Positions 9,205 through 20,108 are shown, counted from the stretch's first letter. The stretch: DNA of 55,264 bases from DATCMH01 sp036563505 (GCA_036563505.1 DATCMH010000023.1:1-55264); one strand, 5' to 3'. A program made the numbers and translations. Notes: a model not told the origin generated them from the sequence alone.

Positions 9205-9434
9205 CTGCGACGTCCCCTGTCCTTGTTGTTGGACTTAAAGGACCCGCACGGCGTGAATCGCGCGTAAATCTAAATGACGACCTGACGTCGTCGTGAACCA
9301 ATCCTTATGAAGAGCGCTGCCGTGACATGATTGATGAAAACTGAACGCCGAATACGAAAACTTGTTACGATTGTTTTCAGCCGTTGTCAGAACATCCCTG
9401 CTCTTCTGGTGGCCGTGAGACGAGGCGAACGGCC
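9205..9434. promoter_or_regulatory. divergent promoter region, cpaB / thermonuclease-fold gene
   Basis: This 230-base intergenic region is clearly lower in GC than its surroundings, especially 9265-9385. It contains an inverted repeat GACGAC-N5-GTCGTC (about 9278-9294). It must carry promoters for cpaB leftward and for the gene at 9435 rightward. I do not see a convincing CtrA site (TTAA-N7-TTAA) or a clear -35/-10 pair, so no exact promoter is claimed. Confidence 0.5.
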
Positions 9435-10205
9435 ATGCAGACCACGATCAGCCAGGGTGCTCTGAGACGAACGGGATGTCCGGTGGAGGTCGCTCTGCGG
9501 CCGAGCCGGCCTCGGCGGGGACCGGTGCTGGCCCGCACCGGAGCGCTGGCGCTCCTCGGCTGCGGCATCGCCTTCGTCGCCGCGACGATGCTGCCCCCAC
9601 CTGCTCCGGCGCAGGCCGCCGCACCGGTCGCCGCCGTCGCCACGACGCCCGAAAGCGGCAAGGACGCGGTGCGCTTGGCCGCCTGGAACGGCCCGCTCGC
9701 GCCGCGGGAGGCGTCCCTGCCTGTCACGCCGCGCGGGTCCCTGCCCGAGCCCGCGACGGCCTGGAGCCTTCTCGATGCCCGTCCGGCCGGACCGCAGGAT
9801 GCCGCCCGCTTCGAAGCCGCTCCGGCGGCTCGGCTCGACGCGGCGGCGTTCACCCCCCGCCCCGCGCCGGACTGGCGGGAGGAGGAGTTTCCTCAAGTCA
9901 CGGCCTTCGACGGCCGCACCCTTCTCGCGGGCTCGACCAGGATCCGCCTGGCGGGGCTCGACCTGCCCGCGGCTGAGGAAGCCTGCCGCACCCTCGACGG
10001 CCGTCTTGAACCCTGCCGCGAGCGCGCGGCGACGGTGCTCGACCTCACCACGCGCCACCGGCGCGTGACCTGCCGCCACCGCCCGAACGGCGCGGAGAGC
10101 GTCGGAACCTGCCGCATCGGCGAGAGCGACCTCGCCGAGCGCCTGCTGCGCGCCGGCTACGTCCGCCGCGATGCCGCAAGCCCCGAGAGCCCGAGCCGGG
10201 GCTGA
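9435..10205 (+). CDS. membrane-anchored thermonuclease-fold (SNase-like) protein
   Basis: A 256-residue protein with a basic N terminus, one membrane helix (about 35-52), a Pro/Ala-rich linker and a C-terminal SNase-like OB fold (about 152-245). The fold is recognised from the spaced pattern VTAFDGRTLL ... TRIRLAGLDLPAAEEAC ... GYVRRD. Compared with staphylococcal nuclease, the DGDT metal loop reads DGRT (159-162) and the Asp-x-Pro-Glu segment reads DLPA, so a calcium ligand and the general-base Glu appear replaced; the Arg of IRL (171) and the Asp (176) remain. A binding rather than cleaving role is likely. ATG 9435 was preferred to an upstream TTG at 9384. Confidence 0.75.
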   Translation: MQTTISQGALRRTGCPVEVALRPSRPRRGPVLARTGALALLGCGIAFVAATMLPPPAPAQAAAPVAAVATTPESGKDAVRLAAWNGPLAPREASLPVTPRGSLPEPATAWSLLDARPAGPQDAARFEAAPAARLDAAAFTPRPAPDWREEEFPQVTAFDGRTLLAGSTRIRLAGLDLPAAEEACRTLDGRLEPCRERAATVLDLTTRHRRVTCRHRPNGAESVGTCRIGESDLAERLLRAGYVRRDAASPESPSRG

Positions 10206-10257
10206 AGGCCCGTCTCTTGCTTACCCTCGACGGAGCCGCAATCGGGCGGGGAACGCA

Positions 10258-10274
10258 GTCAACGCGCCGTTGAC
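10258..10274. repeat. perfect 17-bp palindrome GTCAACG-CGC-CGTTGAC
   Basis: Two perfect 7-base arms flank a 3-base centre, 53 bases after the thermonuclease-fold gene and about 84 bases before the peptide ABC operon. It has no T-run, so it is a poor intrinsic terminator; its size fits a dimeric regulator's operator for the importer operon. Function is inferred only from symmetry and position. Confidence 0.4.
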
Positions 10275-10358
10275 GCTGCGGGAGCGCCCCGGTCTAATCG
10301 CGGCCGTGAGCTTGGGACCGGAGGCCATCGGCCGACCGGCGCGGGAGAGGGGTTGAGC

Positions 10359-11924
10359 ATGCTGGCATCCTTGGTACGCGGCGCGGCCGCGGCGACCATC
10401 CTCGGTCTGTTGAGCACGGCGGCGTCGGCGCAGGGCGAACCGAAGCGCGGCGGGGCGCTCCAGGTGGTGGTGACGCCCGAGCCTCCGATGCTGATGCAGG
10501 CGCTCAACCAGAACGGCCCGACGAATATGATCGCGGGCAACATCTACGAGAGCTTCCTGCGCTACGACGAGAAGCTGAACCCGCAGCCCTCGCTCGCCGA
10601 GTCCTGGGAGATCTCGCCCGACCAGAAAGTCTACACCTTCAAGCTGAAATCAGGCGTCACCTGGCACGACGGCAAGCCGTTCACCGCCGACGACGCCGTG
10701 TTCACCTTCGACAAGTTCCTGCGCCAGGAGCATCCGCGCTGGCGCCCGATCGTCAACGCCCAGGTCGACAAAATCGAGAAGGTGGATGATCGCACGATCC
10801 GCTTCACCCTGAAGCAGCCTTTCGGCCCCTTCATCCTCGCCTTCGAGGTGGCGACGACTCCGATGGTGCCCAAGCACATCTACGAGGGCACGGACTACAA
10901 GGCGAACCCGATGAACGCCACGCCCATCGGCACCGGGCCGATGAAGTTCAAGGAATGGCGCAAGGGCTCCTTCGTGCACCTCGTCCGCAACGAGAACTAC
11001 CACGACAAGAGCCGCCCGCTGCTCGACGAAGTCTATTTCCAGTTCATTCCGGACGCGGCCTCCCGCGCCGTGGCTTACGAGACGGGCAAGGTGGACGTGC
11101 TCACCGGCGGCGCCGTCGAGATCTTCGACGTGGCCCGGCTGTCGAAGCTGCCGAACACCTGCGTCACTACCAAAGGCTGGGAGATGTTTGCCCCCCATGC
11201 CTGGATCTCGGTCAACGTGAGGAACGGCATCCTCGGCAACAAGCAGTTCCGCCAGGCGATGATGCACGCCATCGACCGCGATTTCGGCCGCGACGTCGTG
11301 TGGTCGGGCTACGGCAAGATCCCGACGGGGCCGATCTCGTCGAAGACCAAGTTCTATTCGGCGGAAGGGGTGAAAACCTACGACTACAACCCCGCTAAGG
11401 CGAAGGAGCTCGTCAAGCAGTCGGGCTACAAGGGCGAGACGATCCGCTTCCTGGCCCTGCCCTACGGCGAAACCTGGTCGCGCTGGGGCGAGGCGATCAA
11501 GCAGAACCTGGAGGATGTCGGCATCAAGATGGAGCTCGTCACGACCGATGTGCCCGGCTGGACGCAGCGCACGTCCAACTTCGATTTCGACCTGACCTTC
11601 AACTTCCTCTACCAGTTCGGCGATCCGGCGACGGGCGTCGCGCGCTCCTACATCTCCACGAACATCGTCAAGGGCAACCCGTTCGGCAACGTCGGCGGCT
11701 ACTCCAACCCGGAGGTCGACAAGCTCTTCGCGGATGCGGCCTCCGCCCCCGCCGAGCAGCGCCAGGCGCTCTACACCAAGGTGCAGCAAATCCTTGCCGA
11801 CGAGCTGCCGGTGCTCTGGCTCCTCGAGCTCGACTTCCCCACGGTGTCGCGCTGCAACGTGAAGGATCTCGTGACCACGGCGGTCGGCATCAACGACGCG
11901 ATGCGCAACGCCTGGAAGCAGTAA
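10359..11924 (+). CDS. peptide-family ABC transporter substrate-binding protein
   Basis: A 521-residue periplasmic binding protein of the SBP_bac_5 (DppA/OppA/NikA) family. A Sec signal peptide (about 1-25, ending STAASA before QGEPKRGG) is followed by family motifs SLAESWEISPDQKVYTFKL, FRQAMMHAIDRD and PAKAKELVKQSGY. It delivers di- or oligopeptides, or related small ligands, to the permease encoded downstream. ATG 10359 is used because GGGAGAGGGG lies just upstream; a TTG six bases earlier is also open. The next gene begins 19 bases after its stop, giving a five-gene operon to the M20 deacylase. Ligand identity cannot be read from the sequence. Confidence 0.9.
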   Translation: MLASLVRGAAAATILGLLSTAASAQGEPKRGGALQVVVTPEPPMLMQALNQNGPTNMIAGNIYESFLRYDEKLNPQPSLAESWEISPDQKVYTFKLKSGVTWHDGKPFTADDAVFTFDKFLRQEHPRWRPIVNAQVDKIEKVDDRTIRFTLKQPFGPFILAFEVATTPMVPKHIYEGTDYKANPMNATPIGTGPMKFKEWRKGSFVHLVRNENYHDKSRPLLDEVYFQFIPDAASRAVAYETGKVDVLTGGAVEIFDVARLSKLPNTCVTTKGWEMFAPHAWISVNVRNGILGNKQFRQAMMHAIDRDFGRDVVWSGYGKIPTGPISSKTKFYSAEGVKTYDYNPAKAKELVKQSGYKGETIRFLALPYGETWSRWGEAIKQNLEDVGIKMELVTTDVPGWTQRTSNFDFDLTFNFLYQFGDPATGVARSYISTNIVKGNPFGNVGGYSNPEVDKLFADAASAPAEQRQALYTKVQQILADELPVLWLLELDFPTVSRCNVKDLVTTAVGINDAMRNAWKQ

Positions 11925-11943
11925 AGGCCAGACTCCTCCCGGC

Positions 11944-12921
11944 ATGCCCTTCCTGCGCTTCCTCACCGGCCGCGTCCTGAAGGGCGTGCTCGTGCTCATC
12001 GCGATCGCGGCGCTCAACTTCCTCCTGATCCGCGCGGCGCCGGGCGACCCGGCGCAAGTGATGGCAGGCGAAGCGGGCGCCGCGGACGCGCAGTTCATCG
12101 AGCAGTTGCGCCAGCGCTTCGGCCTCGACCGGCCGCTCCTGGAGCAGCTCTGGCTCTACATGAAGGGGGTTCTGACCCTCGATCTCGGCTATTCCTACCG
12201 CCAGCAGCGCAGCGTCGCGTCCCTCATCGGCGAGCGGCTGCCGGCGACCCTGCTGCTGACCGGCACGGCCTTCGTCATCTCCCTCGCGCTCGGCACGGTG
12301 ATGGGGGCGCTCGCCGCTCGCCGCGCGGGTCGCTGGTCGGACTCGGCGATCACGACGCTGGCCCTCGTCTTCTACGCGACGCCCCTGTTCTGGATCGCGC
12401 TGATGAGCCAGATCGTGTTCTCGCTCAAGCTCGGCCTCGTGCCGAACGTGGGCTACGAAACGATCGGGGCGAACTATACGGGCCTTAACCGGGCCCTCGA
12501 CATCGGCCGGCACCTCGTGCTGCCGGCCCTGACGCTCGGGCTGTTCTTCACGGCCCTCTACACCCGCATGATGCGCGCCTCGACGCTGGAGGTCGCCGGC
12601 GCCGACTTCGTGAAGACCGCGCGGGCCAAGGGCTTGTCGGAGAGCGTCGTGGCGCGCCGGCACGTGGCACGCAACGCCATTCTCCCCGTGGTGACCCTGG
12701 CCGGGCTCCAGGCCGGCCAGATCGTCGGCGGCGCGGTGCTGACCGAGACCGTCTTCGCCTGGCCGGGGATCGGCCGCCTCATGTTCGAATCCCTGGCGCA
12801 GCGCGACTATTCCGTGCTGCTCGGCGTGTTCTTCGTCTCCTCCGCGATGGTGGTTCTGTTCAACCTGATCACCGACCTCGTCTATCGCCAGGTCGACCCG
12901 CGCATCGAGGTCGGGGCATGA
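11944..12921 (+). CDS. peptide-type ABC transporter permease (DppB-like)
   Basis: A 325-residue inner-membrane permease of the BPD_transp_1 family. The N terminus MPFLRFLTGRVLKGVLVLIA is the usual DppB/OppB first helix, followed by a periplasmic loop with FGLDRPLLEQLWLYMKGVL and GYSYRQQ. The cytoplasmic EAA loop that docks the ATPase is visible around FVKTARAKGLSESVVARRH. It overlaps the next permease gene by four bases (ATGA), so the two are translationally coupled and form the heterodimeric channel. A standard member with no missing segment. Confidence 0.92.
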   Translation: MPFLRFLTGRVLKGVLVLIAIAALNFLLIRAAPGDPAQVMAGEAGAADAQFIEQLRQRFGLDRPLLEQLWLYMKGVLTLDLGYSYRQQRSVASLIGERLPATLLLTGTAFVISLALGTVMGALAARRAGRWSDSAITTLALVFYATPLFWIALMSQIVFSLKLGLVPNVGYETIGANYTGLNRALDIGRHLVLPALTLGLFFTALYTRMMRASTLEVAGADFVKTARAKGLSESVVARRHVARNAILPVVTLAGLQAGQIVGGAVLTETVFAWPGIGRLMFESLAQRDYSVLLGVFFVSSAMVVLFNLITDLVYRQVDPRIEVGA

Positions 12922-13753
12922 GCTTTCTTGCGCGCTTTGCCCGCAACAAGGGGGCAGTCATCGGCCTCCTGGTGCTGCTGGCGGTCGTGGTCGTCGCGGT
13001 CGTCGCGCCCCTCACCTACCCGCAATCGCCCTGGCGCCTCGTCGGGCGGCCGGTGCTCGCCCCCTTCGCCCTGGAGCGCTTTCCCCTCGGCACGGACACG
13101 CTGGGGCGCGATGTGATGGCGGGGCTGATGCACGGCGCGCGGGTTTCGCTTCTCATTGGCCTCGTTTCGACGGTCGTGGCGCTCCTCATCGGTGTGCCGC
13201 TCGGCGCGGTGGCGGGCTATCGCGGCGGGCTCGTCGACGACGCCCTGATGCGCTTCACCGAGTTCTTCCAGACGATCCCGAGCTTCGCGCTCGCCATCGT
13301 CATCGTGGCGATCCTCCAACCCTCCATCGCGTCGATCGTCCTTGCCATTGCCATCGTGAGCTGGCCGCCCGTCGCCCGCCTCGTGCGCGGCGAGGTGCTG
13401 TCGCTGCGCGCCCGCGACTACGTCCAGGCCGCCGTCACCGTCGGGCAGACGACACCGCGGATCATCCTGAGCGAGGTTCTGCCGAACACGCTCGCCCCGA
13501 TCATCGTCATGGCGTCCCTCATGGTGGCCTCCGCCATCCTCCTCGAATCTTCCCTGTCCTTCCTCGGCCTCGGCGACCCGAACATGATGACCTGGGGCTA
13601 CATGGTCGGCGCCGGGCGCACCCGCCTCATCGACGCCTGGTGGATCTCGTTCTTCCCAGGATTTGCGATCTTCCTCACCGTGCTCGCCTTAAACCTCGTC
13701 GGCGAGGGCCTCAACGACGCCCTCAATCCCCGTCTCGCGCGGGGCCGAGGCGC

Positions 13754-13757
<4 letters not shown>
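12918..13757 (+). CDS. peptide-type ABC transporter permease (DppC-like)
   Basis: A 279-residue second permease of the importer. It shows the DppC pattern: short cytoplasmic N terminus, first helix, then FPLGTDTLGRDVMAGLMHGAR, and an EAA loop near RDYVQAAVTVGQTTPRIIL. It begins inside the stop region of the first permease and ends overlapping the ATPase start by four bases, so the operon is tightly coupled. It partners the DppB-like protein to form the transmembrane pathway. Confidence 0.92.
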
Positions 13758-15412
<1,655 letters not shown>

Positions 15413-15434
15413 ACGCCCCGCGAGAGTCCCGCGC

Positions 15435-16718
15435 ATGACCCTCGAACCTGCCCTGAGCGACCGGATCACGGCCGCCGTCGATGACGGCTTCGCTGGGCAG
15501 ATCGCCCATACCGAAGCGCTCATGCGCTTCCCGTCGCTGCGGGGTGAGGAGCACGCGATCCAGGATTTCGTCTTCCGCAGTTTTCGCGATCGCGGCTATG
15601 CCGTTGACCGTTTCGGGATGGATCGGGAGGCGATCAGTGCTCATCCCGGCGGATCGCCCTGGACGGAGGCGCATTCGGACGCGCCGATCGTCGTCGGCAT
15701 CCACCGCCCGCGCGAGGAGCGCGGGCGTTCCCTCATCCTGCAGGCCCACGTCGACGTCGTGCCGGCCGGACCGCCCGAGCTCTGGACCCGTCCGCCCTTC
15801 GAGCCTTGGATCCAGGGGGACTGGCTTCACGGCCGCGGCGGTGCCGACATGAAGGCAGGACACGCGGCGAACCTCTTCGTCCTCGATGCCCTGCGCCGCG
15901 CCGGCTTGCAGCCCGCGGCGACGGTCTACCTGCAATCGGTGGTGGAAGAGGAATCCACCGGCAACGGTGCCCTCATGACCCACCTGCGCGGCTACCGCGC
16001 CGATGCCGTGCTCATCCCGGAACCCGAGGACGAGAAGCTGGTGCGGGCCAATACCGGCGTGCTCTGGTTCCAGGTCGAGGTCCGGGGCCGTCCTGTCCAC
16101 GTTCGCGAGATGGGCGAAGGCGCCAATGCCATCGACGCCGCCTACCGCGTGATCGGGGCGCTGCGCCGGCTCGAGGCCGCCTGGAACGAGCGGAAGGCCG
16201 ACCGCGAGCATTTCGCGGACGAGACGCACCCGATCAACCTCAACATCGGCAAGATCGAGGGCGGTGACTGGGCCTCCTCCGTGCCGGCCTGGTGTCGGAT
16301 CGATTGCCGCATCGCCATTTATCCTGGCGAGACGGCGAAGGCCGCGGCGGCCGAGATCGAGGCGGCGGTGGCGGGTTTCGCCCGCACCGATCCATACCTC
16401 GCCAACAGCCCGCCCCTCGTCCGCGTCAACGGCTTCACCGCGGAGGGCTACGTGCTCGAGCCCGGCTCGGAAGCGGAAGCGGCGCTCGGGCGCGCGCACC
16501 AGGCCGCCGCGGGGCAGCCGCTCCAGAGCTTCATGACAGCCGGCTATCTCGATACGCGGGTTTACGCCCTCTACGACCGGGTTCCGGCGCTCTGCTACGG
16601 TCCAATTTCGAAGGACATCCACGGCTTCGACGAGCGGGTGAGCCTCTCGTCTTTGAAGCGCATCACGACGGCGATGGCGCTCTTCGTGGCGGAATGGTGC
16701 GGGGTCGAGCCGGCCTGA
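15435..16718 (+). CDS. M20 family metallo-deacylase/peptidase (ArgE/DapE type)
   Basis: A 427-residue zinc-dependent amidohydrolase of the M20 family. Metal and catalytic motifs are visible: LILQAHVDVVP (His and catalytic Asp), GRGGADMKAG (bridging Asp), VVEEESTGNG (catalytic Glu pair) and a C-terminal KDIHGFDE (His). The inserted dimerisation domain lies around residues 205-320. The gene begins 22 bases after the fused ATPase gene, so it is almost certainly the last gene of the importer operon. That context suggests it removes an acyl group or cleaves a dipeptide from the imported ligand; the exact substrate is unknown. Similar proteins are often labelled acetylornithine deacetylase without proof. 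Confidence 0.88.
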   Translation: MTLEPALSDRITAAVDDGFAGQIAHTEALMRFPSLRGEEHAIQDFVFRSFRDRGYAVDRFGMDREAISAHPGGSPWTEAHSDAPIVVGIHRPREERGRSLILQAHVDVVPAGPPELWTRPPFEPWIQGDWLHGRGGADMKAGHAANLFVLDALRRAGLQPAATVYLQSVVEEESTGNGALMTHLRGYRADAVLIPEPEDEKLVRANTGVLWFQVEVRGRPVHVREMGEGANAIDAAYRVIGALRRLEAAWNERKADREHFADETHPINLNIGKIEGGDWASSVPAWCRIDCRIAIYPGETAKAAAAEIEAAVAGFARTDPYLANSPPLVRVNGFTAEGYVLEPGSEAEAALGRAHQAAAGQPLQSFMTAGYLDTRVYALYDRVPALCYGPISKDIHGFDERVSLSSLKRITTAMALFVAEWCGVEPA

Positions 16719-16758
16719 GCTTGGCCGCGCGCGCGAGGACGTGGTAGGCGCTGGAGTC

Positions 16759-17334
16759 ATGGCCAAGCGCTTCCCCTGCCTCGACGAGCGCCATCGCGCC
16801 TTCATCGCGCGCCAGCGCCTCTTCTTCACGGCCTCCGCTGCGGCCGGCAGCCGGGTCAACGTCTCGCCCCGGGGCACCGACTGCCTGCGAATCCTCGACG
16901 AGGGCACGGTGGCCTATCTCGACCGGACGGGCAGCGGCAACGAGACGGCGGCGCATCTCCTCGCCGACGGCCGCCTCACCCTTATGTTCTGCGCCTTCGA
17001 GGGACCGCCGCTGATCCTGCGCCTCTACGGGCGCGGCGAGGTGATCCATCGCGAGAGCGAGGCCTTCGCCGCCCTGATCGCCGGACCGTTCGGGGGCGAG
17101 AAGCCGCTGGGCACCCGCCAGATCGTCCGGCTCGCGATCGACCTCGTGCAGACCTCCTGTGGCTACGGCGTGCCGTTCTTCGCCTACGAAGGCGAGCGGG
17201 ATCAGATGGACCGCTGGGCCGAAGCCAAGGGCGAAACGGGGATCGAAGCCTATTGGCGGGAGAAGAACGAGACCAGCCTCGACGGGCTGCCGACCGGTCT
17301 CTTCGCCGCGGCCGGCGAGCCGGCCCTGCCCTGA
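16759..17334 (+). CDS. pyridoxamine 5'-phosphate oxidase-like flavoprotein
   Basis: A 191-residue split-beta-barrel protein of the PPOX-like superfamily. The opening FPCLDERHRAFIARQRLFFT and SRVNVSPRGTDCLRIL resemble the FMN-binding subfamily that includes uncharacterised bacterial oxidoreductases rather than true PdxH. It begins 40 bases after the M20 gene, so it may be transcribed from the same operon. The ATG at 16759 is favoured because it gives the usual family start; a GTG at 16741 is also open. No pathway can be assigned. Confidence 0.82.
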   Translation: MAKRFPCLDERHRAFIARQRLFFTASAAAGSRVNVSPRGTDCLRILDEGTVAYLDRTGSGNETAAHLLADGRLTLMFCAFEGPPLILRLYGRGEVIHRESEAFAALIAGPFGGEKPLGTRQIVRLAIDLVQTSCGYGVPFFAYEGERDQMDRWAEAKGETGIEAYWREKNETSLDGLPTGLFAAAGEPALP

Positions 17335-17407
17335 CCGATCCGCCCTCTCGCGCGTTGTCCCAGCCGAACGGGCCCGCTCGGCGGGCCGTCACCGACACGA
17401 GGCGACC

Positions 17408-17611
17408 ATGAGCGAGTTCTACCAGGGCGAGGCCACCGCGAGCGATCAACCCGTCATCCAAGGCCGCAACGCCCGGGAATACGGTCGCGGGCGGGAGAGC
17501 TGCCCCTACGAGCCCGGCACGATCGAGCATCAGGGCTGGATGGACGGGTTCGACGACGTGACAGCGGACGATTCCACCAAGTCCCAGCGCCCGGACGCCG
17601 CGCGCCGCTAG
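17408..17611 (+). CDS. small RMF-like protein
   Basis: A 67-residue protein. Its central part, QGRNAREYGRGRESCPYEP followed by HQGWMDGFDD, follows the spacing of ribosome modulation factor: a Gly-Arg stretch, Cys-Pro-Tyr, a gap of about eight residues, then a Trp-x2-Gly helix. In gammaproteobacteria RMF dimerises 70S ribosomes in stationary phase; short alphaproteobacterial relatives are annotated the same way but little tested. The ATG has GAGGCG six bases upstream. The upstream in-frame extension reads into the PPOX gene in another frame and is rejected. Family assignment is by eye from a short motif. Confidence 0.65.
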   Translation: MSEFYQGEATASDQPVIQGRNAREYGRGRESCPYEPGTIEHQGWMDGFDDVTADDSTKSQRPDAARR

Positions 17612-17702
17612 AGACCGGGGCCAGGTGTCGCGCCGGTGCTTTCGGCGCGACATCGGGGGCTCGGATGCTATGCTGGCGCCTGATTTGGGCGGAGCGCCGG
17701 GC

Positions 17703-20099
17703 ATGGACGGGGGAATCGTTGGCGCTCGAGCGGGCGGGCGGCGGCGTCCGTCGCTGCGCTCGCGCCTGGTGCTCCTCGTTCTGGCGCTGACCCTGCCGGC
17801 GCTCGCGGCCGGCGGTCTCACCCTCTACGGCGCCTACCGCCGCGATCGCCTGGAGGTGCAAAAGCACCTCCAGGAGACGACGCGGGCCCTGTCCCTCGTC
17901 GTCGACCGCCATTTCGGGCAAGCCGAGGCCTTGCTTTGGGCGCTCGCCACCTCGCCGCAGCTGGAGGCCGGCGATTTCGCCTCCTTCGACGCCCGCGCCC
18001 GCGCCGCCATGCGCCTGCCGGAGTCTTGGGTCGTGGTCGAGGAGCGCGGGCGTCAGGTGGTCAACACCAGCCTGCCGCCCGGAAGCGCGCTGCCGCGGCT
18101 CGACGATCAGAGTCATTGGAACGGCCTAGAGCCAGGTAAAACCCGGATCAGCAACGTCTTTACCGGTCTCGTCGCCAGCGCGCCGACGGTCGGCGTTGAC
18201 ACCTTGATCGCGGGGCCGGACGGAGCGCCGCGATTCGCCGTCTCGGTTCTCATGCCGGCCAGCACCGTCAGCCGCATCCTGGAGGACCAGCGGCTGCCAG
18301 CCTCGTGGATCGGCGCCATCAACGACCGGAACGGCATCGTCGTGGCGCGCTCGCGCGAGGCGGCGCGCTTCGTCGGGCGGTCCACGACGGCGAACACTGT
18401 GGCACGCATCCAGGCCAAGGTGGCTGAAGCCGTTTTCGAGAGCACGTCCCTCGACGGCGTCGCGACGGTCGTGGCCCTCAACCGGTCGGCCGTGTCGGGC
18501 TGGTCGACCGTCGTCGCCGTGCCGCGGGCCGAGCTGACCGCCACGGCCCGATGGTCGGCCCTGTACCTTGCCGGCACCGGCTGGCTCCTCGTCGCCGGCG
18601 GGCTGGTGATGGCGGGTGCGGTAGCGCGAGTCATCGCCCGGACGGTCGAGGACCTCGCGCGGGCCGCCACGGCGCTCGCCGACGGACGCGCCGAGCCGCC
18701 CGAACCGTCCGGATCCGACTTCGCGGAGACCGCGTCGGTGCGGGAAGCGCTGACCTGCGCGGCCGCAGCGCTCCGGCAACGGGAGGCGGAGCTGCGCCGT
18801 CTCAACGAGGGCCTGGAGGAGCGGGTCGCCGCGCGCACGCACGAGCTCGCCCAGGCGAATGCCCGGCTCCTCGCCGAGATGGAGGAGCGGCGCCAAGCCG
18901 AGCGGCAGCTGAGCCGGGCGCAGCGCCTCGAGGCCGTGGGCCAGCTCACGGGCGGCCTCGCTCACGACTTCAACAACCTGCTCACCGCCGTGCTCGGCAG
19001 CCTCGAGATGCTCGGCCGGCGCCTCGGCTCGGGGCTCGACGACCGCTCGCGCCGGCTTATCAGCAACGCCACGGAAGCAGCCGAGCGGGGCGCCCGGCTG
19101 ACGCAGCAGCTTCTCGCCTTCTCGCGCCGTCAGCGGCTCGAGCCGAAGACAACGGACGTCAACGCCTCGGTCGACGGCGTCGTGACCCTGCTGCGCTCGA
19201 CGCTCGGCGGCACGGTGCGGGTCGAGACCCGGCTGCGCGCGGATCTCTGGCCGGCCCTGGCCGACCCGACCCAGCTCGAGCTGATCGTGCTCAACCTCGC
19301 CCTCAATGCCCGGGACTCCATGCCGCTGGGCGGGGCGCTCACCGTCGAGACCACCAACGTCGTCGCGACCGACCCGGCGACGCCCGAGGAGCCCGCGGCC
19401 GGCGAGTACGTGATGGTCGCCGTGTCCGACACGGGCACCGGCATGCCGCCCGACGTGCTGGCCCGCGTCTTCGAGCCGTTCTTCACCACCAAGGAGGTGG
19501 GCAAGGGCTCGGGCCTCGGCTTGAGCCAGGTCCTCGGGATCGCCAAGCAGCTCGGCGGTGGCGTGCGGATCGAAACCCGCGCCGGCGAGGGCACGAGCGT
19601 GCAGGTGTATCTCCCGCGGGCTCGGGAAGCCCTGGGAGCCGTGCCGGCCGTCCTTCCCGAGAGGCCGCACGCCGAACTCCCCCTCGCAGGGCGCCGTATC
19701 CTGGTCGTCGACGACGACGGCGACGTCCGCCAGGTCGTCGTCGGCATGCTGCGAGAGGCCGGCGCCGTCGTGAGCGAGGCCGCGAGCGGGCTCGCAGCCA
19801 TCGAACACCTCGAAGCCGCGCCCGAGGCCGCGCGACCTCACCTCACCCTCCTCGACTATGCCATGCCCGGCCTCACCGGCACGGCGACGGCCCGCCGCCT
19901 CAAGGCGCTCGCGCCGGCCATGCCTCTGTTGATGATGACGGGCTACGCCGAAGCGTCCGCCTTGCCCGAGGCGGGCGAGGTGGACGCGGTCATCGGCAAG
20001 CCCTTCCGCATGGACGAACTCGTCGCCCGGCTGATCGCCGTGCTGGGCGAAGCGACGCCGGCAACGGGAGGCAAGGTCGTCCTCCTGCGGGGGGCTTGA
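17703..20099 (+). CDS. hybrid sensor histidine kinase / response regulator
   Basis: A 798-residue membrane-bound hybrid kinase. Order: membrane helix (about 21-43), a periplasmic sensor domain of about 240 residues resembling dCache/PDC, second helix (about 285-308), a coiled coil, HisKA with the H-box LTGGLAHDFNNLL (phosphoacceptor His), HATPase_c with NLALNARDSM, DTGTGMPP, FFTTKEVGKGSGLGL, and a C-terminal receiver with VVDDDGD, LLDYAMPG (phosphoacceptor Asp) and IGKPFRMDEL. The start at 17703 has GGAG nine bases upstream; ATG 17670 and GTG 17625 are open alternatives. No partner output regulator is adjacent, so the signal and target are unknown. Confidence 0.9.
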   Translation: MDGGIVGARAGGRRRPSLRSRLVLLVLALTLPALAAGGLTLYGAYRRDRLEVQKHLQETTRALSLVVDRHFGQAEALLWALATSPQLEAGDFASFDARARAAMRLPESWVVVEERGRQVVNTSLPPGSALPRLDDQSHWNGLEPGKTRISNVFTGLVASAPTVGVDTLIAGPDGAPRFAVSVLMPASTVSRILEDQRLPASWIGAINDRNGIVVARSREAARFVGRSTTANTVARIQAKVAEAVFESTSLDGVATVVALNRSAVSGWSTVVAVPRAELTATARWSALYLAGTGWLLVAGGLVMAGAVARVIARTVEDLARAATALADGRAEPPEPSGSDFAETASVREALTCAAAALRQREAELRRLNEGLEERVAARTHELAQANARLLAEMEERRQAERQLSRAQRLEAVGQLTGGLAHDFNNLLTAVLGSLEMLGRRLGSGLDDRSRRLISNATEAAERGARLTQQLLAFSRRQRLEPKTTDVNASVDGVVTLLRSTLGGTVRVETRLRADLWPALADPTQLELIVLNLALNARDSMPLGGALTVETTNVVATDPATPEEPAAGEYVMVAVSDTGTGMPPDVLARVFEPFFTTKEVGKGSGLGLSQVLGIAKQLGGGVRIETRAGEGTSVQVYLPRAREALGAVPAVLPERPHAELPLAGRRILVVDDDGDVRQVVVGMLREAGAVVSEAASGLAAIEHLEAAPEAARPHLTLLDYAMPGLTGTATARRLKALAPAMPLLMMTGYAEASALPEAGEVDAVIGKPFRMDELVARLIAVLGEATPATGGKVVLLRGA

Positions 20100-20108
20100 G
20101 AGACGCCG

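Noticed and set aside
9435..10205. Active secreted thermonuclease
   Set aside because: Two catalytic positions are replaced and the N terminus looks like a membrane anchor, not a cleaved signal.
18126..19841. Minus-strand open frame of 571 codons opposite the hybrid histidine kinase
   Set aside because: Antisense shadow; kinase and receiver motifs on the plus strand are complete.
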